A stretch of DNA of 64,000 bases from Cryptomeria japonica (lineage: Eukaryota; Streptophyta; Pinopsida; Cupressales; Cupressaceae), in assembly GCF_030272615.1 (NCBI RefSeq), contig NC_081406.1:144870091-144934090 (forward strand), in the 5' to 3' direction. Positions 23,817-33,924 of this stretch are shown here, piece after piece. The first letter of the stretch is position 1, and the number at the start of each line of letters is the position of its first letter. The notes beneath the pieces were generated by a model. The model ran no database searches. It saw nothing but the letters and a program-made list of their open reading frames with translations, and was not told the origin of the DNA. The translations under genes were made by a program, and so were the position numbers.

Positions 23817-24439
23817 ACTCCCATTGACCCTTGTTAATGCCAATTCAACTTAATCAAAGGGAAATGTTAATTCTTTTTTTGAGATATGTTTTAAAATGTT
23901 AGTTTATTTAAATTCCTTCTTTTATATATATTTATAAATTTTAGTTAATAAAATTTTTAAACTTAGGTAATTTTTAAGATTTATAACTAGTTTTAACAAA
24001 TTTATATTAAATGATACTTAGATCTTCTTAAGATCCACTTAGCAATTAAATGACTTGAAGCTAAATTCTATATTGGGATTAGCGGTTTTATAAGCAATAT
24101 TCTCGCATGTAACTTACCCTACCTTCATTCATTCAAATGTCTTTACATTGATTTCAATTATTGGTGTTCCCATCTTCATGCAAATTACACGTTTAATTGT
24201 TATTATGCAAGTTACCTAACTGTCATTATTATGCAAGTTATATTCAAGTTTTGAATAAAAAATATTTTTTGTTATGGTTTTATTCCATGTCATTCATCAA
24301 GTAGTCATTTCAATTAATTGAGCTTTGCAATGACTAAATATACGCGTTCAATTCATAATTATTTTTCAAGCTTGATGTTTATCATAAGTTAGAAAATTAA
24401 ATAAAGGAAGTTGGAAAACCAAAATCTAGTAGTGTTCGG

Positions 24440-24447
24440 TATATATA
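24440..24447 (+). promoter_or_regulatory. TATA-like box of the gypsy LTR
   Basis: TATATATA within TTCGGTATATATAGTGCC, identical at 32740-32747 in the 3' LTR. If it is the functional box, transcripts start near 24475 and include the downstream inverted-repeat array. The alternative is the (TA)n tract upstream. Confidence 0.5.
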
Positions 24448-25120
24448 GTGCCTTTGGGTCACGCTTATGGGTAATGTCATTGTGTTGAACTACTGCACTT
24501 AACGCCTAATAAAGCTACATCAACGATGTCTGTGGCATCGTCCCTATAAATCATCGGGGAGTAATAAGGGACACTTGGAAGTTAAATCCAAGGGGCGGGT
24601 AATCCCCCTTGGATCAATAATTTAATAAGATAATTCTAAAATGATCTTTTATTCACTGAGTTAAACTATAGTAAACCCCTATAGGGATGATGAGTGAAAT
24701 GCTTTTATAAAACTGATTTAATCTTGAAGAATTATTGTCAAATGGCAATTGGTCAAGGGTGACGCTCATGATAAGAATTAGGATCTAGTTGTTTTAGGCC
24801 ATCTTGAGCCTTTGCTTAAGCGCTACCATTGTGGGTAGCAACCTCAGAGAAACTGTCTGGGACATTGACCCTAGAAAGGGCTGCGTGCCCACTAATCAGT
24901 TTACATCAAACCATAGAGTAGAAAATAGAACTACATACTTTACGCCTTGATCCCATGCCGAAGTGGGTATGTAGGCAGTCTTGGGATGGAGTTGTCCCTC
25001 GTACTTAGGCATTCGTGGGTGGGGTCTAGGCTTGGTAAAAGAAAGATTGAGTAAGAATCCTATTTTGAAAGATAAGATAATTAAAATTGGAAAAAAGGTA
25101 ATACAATGTATACTCGGAAG

Positions 25121-25508
25121 GAATCCCGTATGGATTCACTTGACTTCCCGAGGCTTTAAGCCAAATTCCAAGGCGGAATTCAAGCTTTTATTATGTTATT
25201 CAATTAATCCTAAGGATGGCGACCTCGGTGCACTTCTGTTAGAAGAGTGTAGTACTTAGCGAGTGGCTCAGGACCCGAATGGTCCCGATGAGTCTAAGTC
25301 TTTGGCCATAGCACCTCCTATCCTGATTGGATAGATGCCTACCCCGCATGGGTAGATGCCTATCCCAATTTGGATAGATGTCTACCCCGTATGGGTAGAT
25401 GCCTATCCCGTATTGGATAGATGAAATCTTATGTCCCATATGGACAAGTGCCTAAGCCGTATGGTTAGATGCTCATCCCTGATGGATGAATGCGTAATCC
25501 AAATGGAT
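25121..25508 (+). other. Array of about twelve short inverted repeats with covarying arms (5' LTR)
   Basis: Units at 25121-25137 (GAATCC/GGATTC), 25164-25180 (AATTCC/GGAATT), 25271-25285 (GGACC/GGTCC), 25318-25334 (CTATCC/GGATAG), 25339-25355 (CTACCC/GGGTAG), 25360-25377 (CTATCC/GGATAG), 25382-25398 (CTACCC/GGGTAG), 25403-25420 (CTATCC/GGATAG), 25432-25446 (TGTCC/GGACA), 25452-25468 (CTAAGC/GGTTAG, one mismatch), 25473-25489 (TCATCC/GGATGA), 25497-25508 (ATCC/GGAT). Loops are 4-6 nt, most often CGTAT or a one-step variant. The CC-loop-GG core is nearly constant, and units in the dense part are joined by ATGC-like spacers. The position, 100-500 bp before the primer-binding site, would put it in the 5' leader of the genomic RNA. 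Confidence 0.9.
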
Positions 25509-25614
25509 GGATGCCCAGAGTATGCGATTGAATCAAACACAAATGATTAAATATAACAAAAAAAAAAAAGAATGGTCAAATTTTGTTGGGTTAAATATGG
25601 TGGGTTATTACATG

Positions 25615-25626
25615 TGGTATCAGAGC
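25615..25626 (+). promoter_or_regulatory. Primer-binding site of the gypsy element
   Basis: TGGTATCAGAGC, two bases after the LTR end; complementary to the initiator Met-tRNA 3' end. Confidence 0.95.
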
Positions 25627-25761
25627 AAAGGTTCAAATATAGGCCTTGTGCTCACTTCAATTTATTCAACTAAGGGAATGTTTTGCAATGGTAGAGATTA
25701 AATTTTAAAATCCTAAATCAAGAACTAACTACATAATTTAACTTTCAGGTAAAAACCTAGA

Positions 25762-26537
25762 ATGGTTAGAGGAAGAGGAAGAGGAAGAGGAAGAGGAAGA
25801 GGAAGAGGAAGGGGTAATGAAAGACGTACTAGGGGTCAAAGGGAAGAAAACCATGAGGAAAACCATGAGGAAAACCATGAAGAAAACCATGAGGAAGACC
25901 ATGAAGAGGATCGACACAACCCAGGAAATAACGAAGATGGGGTCCAAGCTATAATCGACCTTCTAACCGAACAAAGAGATAAAATCAACTTCTTGGAACA
26001 ATCAATGCAGGACCTTAGGGAAAGGCAGAATGACTTTGAAATAGAAGTGGTACCAAAAATGGAAACCTTGGTAGCAATCAAGGGAATATGGTGGGTAATA
26101 GAAAGGAAAATAACATATTGGAACTCTCCAAGGACTTAAAGAAAATCACCCCTCCTAAGTTCAATGGGAGGCAAATTGGTGAAGGAGTTGAGAATTGGCT
26201 AAATGAAATGGAAAAATATTTTGAACTAAGAGATTTTAGCGAAATAACCAAGGCTTTATGGGGTTCCTATCAACTCACAGGGGAGGCAGCTAGTTGGTGG
26301 ACCAACACCAAGGAACAAAATGGGTATAGCAGGGATACGGTCACATGGGATCAATTTGTTCACCACTTCCAAGATAGGTGGCTCCCTCAATTGTTCTTTG
26401 ATGAGAAGGTGACAAAATTCCATAATCTACGTCAAGGGCCCCTATCCATTCAACAATATTGGGATAAGTTTGCCAAGTTGCTTAAATATGTACCTATGTA
26501 CTAGAAAGATGAAGAAGGCCAAGCAAGGGAGTTCATT
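25762..26537 (+). pseudogene. gypsy gag, N-terminal and capsid part (frameshifted)
   Basis: Starts at ATG 25762, about 135 bp after the primer-binding site. Residues 4-18 are a perfect Arg-Gly run, then six Glu-Glu-Asn-His/Asp-His type repeats, then a short coiled coil (LLTEQRDKINFLEQSM). A frameshift near 26085-26100 moves to the frame that carries the retrotransposon Gag core (PPKFNGR, WLNEMEKYF, LTGEAASWW, WDQFVHHFQDRW). A TAG at 26502-26504 interrupts the conserved C-terminal Gag helix; the same frame continues at 26505. Gag would assemble particles and bind RNA through the Arg-Gly tail and the downstream knuckle. Confidence 0.88.
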
Positions 26538-29500
26538 TTGGGGCTAAATACCAACATAGGGGCAGAGGTTGACATGCATGGACCCAAAAACATGAACGAA
26601 GTACTTGAAAAGTCCCTAAGGCAAGAGAGGAAGATTCAAACACTAGCAGGGCGGAACTATAATGTGAACCACTCATTTAAAAGGAAGCAGGAATTCAATG
26701 GGAACACTAATTTCAACAAAGGTCAAAGGAATAATTCTTCCGAAAGAAGGCCACCTCCTAATCAATATAAGAGGAATGGAAATAATAATAATAATAACAG
26801 GGGCAATAATAACAGAGGCAACTATAACGGGAATGATCAGCAGAACATGATAACTTATCCACCCAGGGCCAATGAAATAAGGAATGATCCCCCTAGGAAT
26901 CAAGGTAGGAGGGGTCCTCTAGGTGGATGCTTTATGTGTGGAGAAAACCATTTTGCTAGAGAGTGCCCTAGGATGCAAGGACAGATTAGGGCCAATCAAC
27001 CCCAACAAGGGCCCCAACAAAGGATTCATGCAGCAGTTACGAACCGAAGAGGAAGATACCAGAATGTTCCCGTGGAAACTACAGGTACACTATTTGAACA
27101 ACCAATTTCAATTCTAATTGACACTGGATCATCTGAATGTTTCATCTCACCTGAATTAGTAAGCAAATATGCATTAAAAGTTAATCAAATGGAGTCATCA
27201 TGGACGGTTCAATATGGGGATAAGGCAACTAGGGAAGTAACTAAGTCTTTGCTGAGGGCAAGGGTACAATTTCCTGAGTTTGAAACAAGGGTAGATCTCT
27301 ATGTGGCACCCCTAGGATTATATGATGTAATTATTAGAATGAGTTGGTTAATAGACCATCAAGCTAATGTAGATTGCTATAACAAAGTTGTTGAATGTTT
27401 GGATGATGGGGGGGAAAAGGTCAAAATCCAAGGAAAGTTTAAACCCATTAATATAGAAACCATCTCAACCATGCAATTAAAGAAGGAAATGAGAAGAGGA
27501 GGCTTAATCTATATGGTTGAAATTGATGAAGGAAAAGAGGAAAATACACCAACCTTTGAAAATACCCCCTTCTTAAAAGAATTCAAGGATGTTTTCCCAG
27601 AAGAATTACTCGGCTTACCCCCTAAAAGGAATTTTGACTTTTCTATCGAAGTACTACCAGGAGCTGAACCAGTATCAAGGGCACCTTACCGAATGAACAC
27701 AACTGAATTACAAGAGCTCAAAATGCAATTAGAGGAACTCTTAGCTAAGGGATTAATAAGGCCAAGTGTATCACCATGGGGAGCACCAGTTTTGTTTATT
27801 AAGAAGAAGGATGGAACCTTAAAGCTATGCATCGACTATAGGATGTTGAACAAAGTCACCATAAAGAATAGGTATCCCTTACCTCGCATAGAGGATCTTT
27901 TTGACCAAAATAAAGGAGCAGAAATTTTCTCAAAGATAGACCTCTGGTCAAGGTACCATCAACTCAAAATTAAGGAGGAAGACATTCTGAAAACAACTTT
28001 CAGGACTAGATATGGGCATTATGAATTCACAGTAGTTCCTTTTGGTGTAACCAATGCCCTAGCTGCATTTATGAACCTAATGAATAGTGTACTCCATGAC
28101 TACTTGGATAAATTTGTTTTGGTATTTTTGGATGACATATTGATTTACTCTAGGAATGAGGAGGAACATTTAGTGCACCTACAAATTGTTTTGCAAAGTT
28201 TGAGAGAACATAAGTTATATGGGAAATTGTCAAAATGTGCCTTCTTCGAGGAAAAGATTCACTACCTTGGGCATATAATATCAAAGGAAGGAATAGCAGT
28301 TGATCCAGATAAAATAAAGGCAATAGTAGAATGTCCAATCCCTAAAAACATTTCAGAGGTAAGAAGCTTTATGGGGCTAGCAGGTTACTATAGGAGGTTT
28401 GTGGAAGGATTCTCTAAGATAGCAAACCCCATCACCTCATTACAAAGGAAGGGTAAAAGGTTTGTGTGGATAGAACAAAGTGATAAGGCATTCCAAATTT
28501 TGAAAGGGAAACTAACTTCAGCACCCATTCTAAAGGTACCAGATCTGAATGGACACTTCAAAGTCGTAACTGATGCTTCTATTGAAGGTTTAGGAGGAGT
28601 ACTTGTCCAAGATGAAGGGGTAGTAGCTTACGAATCCAGAAAGCTAAAGACTCATGAAGTCAATTATGCACCCCATGACTTAGAGTTGGCAGTGATTGTG
28701 CATGCCCTACAAAAATGGAGACACTTCTTACTATGGAAGCCCTTTGAGTTAAAGTCAGATAACCAAGGACTAAAGTACATCTTTACCCAACCCCACTTAA
28801 ATGCCAGACAAAGAAGGTGGTTAGAGTTTCTAAGTGAATATGATTTTGAAATTGAATATATTAAGGGGAAGGAAAATAGGGTGGCAGATGCCTTAAGTAG
28901 GAGGAGACACTTGATGACTACAACAACATTCAAAACTTCTTTCAAAAGGCAAGTAATGGATGAACAAGGACATGACCCATGGTATGAGCAAGTCAAATTG
29001 AATTTAGAATACGATCCAACTGATCCTAAGATTGAAGGGTATACATTAGATGAAGATGGGTTGCTCAGATACAATAACAGAATCTATATTCCTAATTTAG
29101 GGAACTTAAGGGAAGTAGTCTTGTCGGAGGCTCACAATGCCCCTTATTCAGGGCACCCAGGAGTTAACAAAATTTATGCAGATCTAAAGAAGTTATACTT
29201 TTGGCAAGGGATAAAGAATGACATTGTTAAGTATGTGGCTAAATGTTTGGAGTGTCAAAGGGTAAAGGTAGAACATAGACATCCAGCTGGATTGTTACAA
29301 TTGCACAATGTACCTCAACACAAGTGGCAAGTCATTAGCATGGATTTTGTGCAAGGGTTACCCATGTCACCTTCTAGGCATGATGCAATAATGGTGGTAA
29401 TTGTCAAACTCACTGAGGTGGCATACTTTATACCAGGGAATCTGACAGATGATGCACCTACCTTGGCTAGGCGCTTTGTTAAGGAAATAATTAGGTTGCA

Positions 29501-29630
29501 TGGAATACCAGAGAAAATCATATCAGATAGAAATGCTAGATTCACTTCAAGGTTTTGGACCACTCTTCAATCAGCTCTAGGAACTCAACTAAATTTTAGC
29601 ACCGCATACCATCCTGAAACCAACGGTTAG
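26538..29630 (+). pseudogene. gypsy gag end, protease, RT, RNase H and integrase core
   Basis: An unusually long surviving frame (1030 residues). The knuckle at residues 131-143 is CX2CX3HX4C, one residue short of the usual CX2CX4HX4C. Asn-rich linker before it; protease DTG at 195-197; RT roughly 390-560 with FLDD at 530-533; RNase H roughly 665-790 (TDAS, ELAV, SDN, VADALSR); then the HHCC finger (GHPG...CLEC) and integrase core with MDFVQGLP and SDRNARF. It ends at a TAG in the segment that should carry the catalytic Glu. Immediately after it the codon for that Glu reads Lys. So the RT looks nearly intact and the integrase is dead. Confidence 0.95.
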
Positions 29631-30377
29631 ACAAAAAGGACAAATTAGATTATGGAAGACCTACTTCGCATGTATTGCATGGACCAATAGAGGAAATGGG
29701 AAGAATACCTACCTCTAGTAGAATTTGCTTACAATAATACATATCAAACATCTTTTTGAATGACACCTTTCGAAGCATTGTATGGTAGACCATGTCAAAC
29801 ACCTTTGAGTTGGGATAGTCTTGAAGATAGAGTAATTGTTGGACCAAATATGTTGAAGGAGATGGAAAGGAAAACTAAGGAAATTATGCAAAGATTGAAG
29901 GAAGCCTCAGATAGGCAGAAAAGTTATGCAGACAAAAATAGGACACCAAGGGAGCTTGAGGTGGGAGAGAAAGTCTTCCTAAGGGTTAGGCCACACAAGA
30001 GTTCCATAAGATTTGGGAAAAAGACTAAGCTTGCACCTCGTTATATTGGACCCTTTGAAATATTGGGAAGGATTAACCCAGTTGCATACCGGTTGGCCTT
30101 ACCTCCCCAATTGAGGCGAATCCATGATGTCTTCCATGTATCTCTTCTTAAGAAGTATATACCTAATGAGAAACACATTTTGAATTGGGATGCTTTACAG
30201 GTCCAGGAAATGGGAGGAATAATGATAGAGCCATTCAAAATCTTGGAGAGGCACCAGTGCTAGTTGCGCAACAGAGAGGTTGATCAGTGCAAAGTGTAAT
30301 GGGACTAGTATGATGAAAAGAATGCCACGTGGGAAGATACTAAGGAGATGCAACAGTTGTTTCCTTTTTTGTTTTAA
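29631..30377 (+). pseudogene. gypsy integrase C-terminus and chromodomain (several stops)
   Basis: Continues the pol frame through stops near 29649, 29689 and 29758. Then it opens at 29760-30263 with [10 protein letters not shown], the GPFEI...YRLALP segment and FHVSLLKKY, all typical of gypsy integrase C-terminal domains. After a TAG at 30261 a chromodomain-like tail follows (ILERHQ-, LRNREVD, WD-YDEKNATWED, LFPFLF) with two more stops, ending at 30377. Chromodomains of plant chromoviruses steer insertion toward heterochromatin (family knowledge). Confidence 0.88.
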
Positions 30378-30435
30378 TCACGAACTATAGACTCTTTTGG
30401 ATACATTCAATAAGTGCATCAGGACGATGCACAAA

Positions 30436-30450
30436 TTAAGGGGGGGAGGA
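30436..30450 (+). promoter_or_regulatory. Polypurine tract of the gypsy element
   Basis: TTAAGGGGGGGAGGA directly before TGTCAC of the 3' LTR; primes plus-strand DNA. Confidence 0.92.
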
Positions 30451-31306
30451 TGTCACAACCCTCCTTTATCACTTTTGGATTTAAAATACAACTCTATTAT
30501 ATTTTTGGATAAGCTATTTAAATGATTGAATGAATATTATAAAAGGATAAAATAATAATACAAACACACACACACACAGGGAAAATATACATTATTTTTA
30601 TTTATTTATTTTCCACATCCAATTATGGCACATGTTGTAGGAAGAATAAGAAGCTTCTAGAGGATTCTCCACCACCTTGCATGTAACTCCTCCACTAAGT
30701 CTAATCAATTTGCATGAAGTCCAAAATTGGGAAAGAATCTCCTTTTTAATTAAATTTTCCAGATAGTGGAATGGAGGGAATTCTCTTATAAAATTATATG
30801 CAAGTTTCAAAGAAGGGAGTTGGTTATGTTTGAAGAAAAAATTCCCAAGTTTAGAAGTACAATTCTCTTTGTTAGTCTCATTTTCGTTGCAGGAATTTTT
30901 AAGTTGTTGTTGAAGGGTTTCTCTCAAAGTTGCAAGGAAGGATCAAAGAATAGCTAGAGGATTCAACTTCGAGCTTCAGTAAACCAGGTTCTCTCCTTTT
31001 ATCATATGAGGAATTTGTATTATCCAAATATATAGTTTTTAGATTCTTTGGTTGAATATAGTATTCTAAAGAAATCATTTCTCAATTTCTAGATAGGGAG
31101 ATAAAAAATCTATTTTTGTTTTCTTTAAGAAATGTAGTGATATAGTTTCTTCTCTTTTTTTTTTACAAATGCAGATTTCTCTTGCATATCTTATTTAATC
31201 TAATTTAAAAGGTAGAAAATCAGATTTTTGCTTTTCTGTTTTCTCTTAGATGATATTGAATATAAAAATAAATAAATCTCCCTCTATGTGAATGAATAAA
31301 TAAAAT

Positions 31307-31590
31307 CTATCTATGAATATTGGATTGAACCTCTGTGAATATTAATTAAATGAGTTGAATAAAATTTCACTGTGAATATTAGCTGAATCTCTGTGAATAT
31401 TAGTTAAATGAGTTGAATAAAATTTCTCTGTGAATATTAGCTGAATCTCTGTGAATATTAGTTAAATGAGTTGAATAAATTTCTCTGTGAATATTAGCTG
31501 AATCTCTGTGAATATTAGTTAAATGAGTTGAATATATTTCTCTGTGAATATTAGCTAAATCTCTGTGAATATCAGTCGAACAAACTCTCT
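31307..31590 (+). repeat. 58-bp tandem repeat in the 3' LTR
   Basis: Counterpart of 23028-23270 with one additional unit (about 4.4). Units are nearly identical to each other. Confidence 0.85.
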
Positions 31591-32033
31591 CCCTATGAAA
31601 TCTGAAAATAAATAATCTTTCTGTAAACAACTCTCTATCCCCCTCGCTGGACATTGGTTGAGAAATAGAATATAATCCCTTTGTATTAACTTGTATTTCT
31701 CAGTTTAAACACCTACCTACTTCTGGATAATCTGTGCATCACTAGAGCAAATTACTTCTCTGGTTATTTTTAGTTTTCTGTTATATTTCGTCCCTAGGAT
31801 TAATATGATATTCTCTCTTACATTAATATCTTCTTATGTATTCATACCTGTTTATGTATTCTCTTTTTATACAATTTAATATCCTGGAATGAACTATAAT
31901 ATATATATATATATATATATGCATTATGTATTAATAAAATTTATGCGAAGTGATTAATGTTTATATTGCATGATATAGTGCCTGTGTGTACCGGCTCGCA
32001 GGTGAAGGACAAAGTTAATACTTTGCAGGGAGT

Positions 32034-32117
32034 GGTACCGTAACGGTACCTCCCACTAGCCTGCGGTCACTGCTGCGGCAGTGGCCGCAGGGTAGTGGAG
32101 GGGACCCGTGGGGTCCC
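32034..32117 (+). other. GC-rich cluster of inverted repeats in the 3' LTR
   Basis: GGTACCGT-A-ACGGTACC (32034-32050), an extended hairpin with outer arms CCTGCGG/CCGCAGG and inner arms CACTGC/GCAGTG (32060-32091), and GGGACCC-GTG-GGGTCCC (32101-32117). The middle one is more complete here than in the 5' LTR, where CCTGCGG has become CCTATGG. Confidence 0.85.
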
Positions 32118-33433
32118 ACTCCCATTGACCCTTGTTAATGCCAATTCAACTTAATCGAAGGGAAATGTTAATTCTTTTTTTGAGATATGTTTTAAAATGT
32201 TAGTTTATTTAAATTCCTTCTTTTATATATATTTATAAATTTAGGTAATAAAATTTTTAAACTTAGGTAATTTTTAAGATTTATAACTAGTTTTAACAAA
32301 TTTATATTAAATGATACTTAGATCTTCTTAAGATCCGCTTAGCAATTAAATGATTTGAAGCTAAATTCTATGTTGGGATTAGCGGTTTTATAAGCGATAT
32401 TTTTGCATGTAACTTACCCTACCTTCATTCATTCAAATGTGTTTACATTGATTTCAATTATTGGTGTTCCCATCTTCATGCAAATTACACATTTAATTGT
32501 TATTATGCAAGTTACCTAACTGTCATTATTATGCAAGTTATATTCAAGTTTTGAATAAAAAATAATTTTTGTTATGGTTTTATTCCATGTCATTCATCAA
32601 GTAGTCATTTCAATTAATTGAGCTTTGCAATGGCTAAATATACGCGTTCAATTCATAATTATTTTTCAAGCTTGATGTTTATCATAAGTTAGAAAATTAA
32701 ATAAAGGAAGTTGGAAAACCAAAATCTAGTAGTGTTCGGTATATATAGTGCCTTTGGGTCACGCTTATGGGTAATGTCATTGTGTTGAACTACTGCACTT
32801 AACGCCTAATAAAGCTACATCAACGATGTCTGTGGCATCGTCCCTATAAATCATCGGGGAGTAATAAGGGACACTTGGAAGTTAAATCCAAGGGGCGGGT
32901 AATCCCCCTTGGATCAATAATTTAATAAGATAATTCTAAAATGATCTTTTATTCACTGAGTTAAACTATAGTAAACCCCTATAGGGATGATGAGTGAAAT
33001 GCTTTTATAAAACTGATTTAATCTTGAAGAATTATTGTCGAATGGCAATTGGTCAAGGGTGACGTTCATGATAAGAATTAGGATCTAGTTGTTTTAGGCC
33101 ACAAGCAATAGGCCATCTTGAGCCTTTTCTTAAGCGCTACCATCATGGGTAGCAACCACAGAGAAACTGTCTGGGACATTGACCCTAGAAAGGGTTGCGT
33201 ACCCACTAATCAGTTTACATCAAACCATAGAGTAGAAAGTAGAACTACATACTTTACGCCTTGATCCTATGCCAAAGCAGGTATGTAGGTAGTCTTGGGA
33301 CGGAGTTGTCCCTCGTACTTAGGTGTTCGTGGGTGGGGTCTAGGCTTGGTAAAAGAAAGATTGAGTAAGAATCCTATTTTGAAAGATGAGATAATTAAAA
33401 TTGGAAAAAGGTAATTCAATGCATACTCGGAAG

Positions 33434-33821
33434 GAATCCCATATGGATTCGCTTGACTTCCCGAGGCTTTAAGCCAAATTCTGAGGCGGAATTCAAGCTT
33501 GTATTATGTTATTCAGTTACTCCTAAGGACAGCGACCTTGGTGCACTTCTGTTAGAAGAGTGTAGTACTTAGCGAGTGGCTCAGGACCCGAATGGTCCCA
33601 ATGAGTCTAAGTCTCTAGCCAGAGAACCTCCTATCTCTATTGGATAGATGCCTACCCCGCGTGGGTAGATGCCTATCCCGATTTGGATAGATTCCTACCC
33701 CATATGGGTAGATGCCTATCCCGTATTGGATAGATGAAATCTTATGTCCCGTATGGACAAGTGACTAACCCGTATGGTTAGATGCTCATCCTGGATGGAT
33801 GAATGCCTAATCCAAATGGAT
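33434..33821 (+). other. Array of about twelve short inverted repeats (3' LTR)
   Basis: Same units as 25121-25508. Here the CTAACC/GGTTAG unit is perfect and two arms show T-G wobble (CTATCT/GGATAG; AATTCT/GGAATT). Most differences from the 5' copy fall in the loops, largely at CG dinucleotides. Confidence 0.9.
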
Positions 33822-33924
33822 GGATGCCCAGAGTATGCGATTGAATCAAACACAAATGATTAAATTTAACAAAAAAAAAAAGAATGGTCAAATTTTGTTG
33901 GGTTAAATATGGTGGGTTATTACG

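Larger units (their letters stand above)
22185..25612 (+). repeat. 5' LTR of the gypsy element (3428 bp)
   Basis: TGTCAC...TTACA. Contains in order a 58-bp tandem repeat, a (TA)n tract, a GC-rich cluster of inverted repeats, a TATA-like box, isolated strong inverted repeats (ACGATG/CATCGT at 24523-24541; ATCCAAGGGG/CCCCTTGGAT at 24586-24614; GCTACC/GGTAGC at 24822-24839), and the serial inverted-repeat array close to the primer-binding site. Confidence 0.95.
22185..33924 (+). mobile_element. Full-length Ty3/gypsy chromovirus, long-LTR type (about 11.7 kb), defective
   Basis: Complete structure: 5' LTR, Met-tRNA primer-binding site, gag, knuckle, protease, RT, RNase H, integrase, chromodomain, polypurine tract, 3' LTR. 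RT before integrase is the gypsy order. The C-terminal chromodomain with very long LTRs (3.43 and 3.47 kb) suggests a Tekay/Del-like chromovirus. Flanking pentamers gacgc (22180-22184) and aatgc (33925-33929) differ by two transitions and are probably the decayed target duplication. At least eight in-frame stops and a gag frameshift kill it. Confidence 0.93.
30451..33924 (+). repeat. 3' LTR of the gypsy element (3474 bp)
   Basis: Near-identical to the 5' LTR apart from transitions, one additional 58-bp unit, a shorter (TA)n tract and a short insertion at about 33101-33110. Its final A appears mutated to G at 33924. Confidence 0.95.

Noticed and set aside
25318-25510. CRISPR-like array
   Set aside because: Short palindromic units with regular spacing look superficially similar, but there are no unique 25-40 bp spacers, no cas genes, and it lies within a plant LTR.
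28664-29074. 136-codon minus-strand ORF inside the gypsy pol
   Set aside because: It is antisense to well-conserved RNase H and integrase sequence; a shadow frame.
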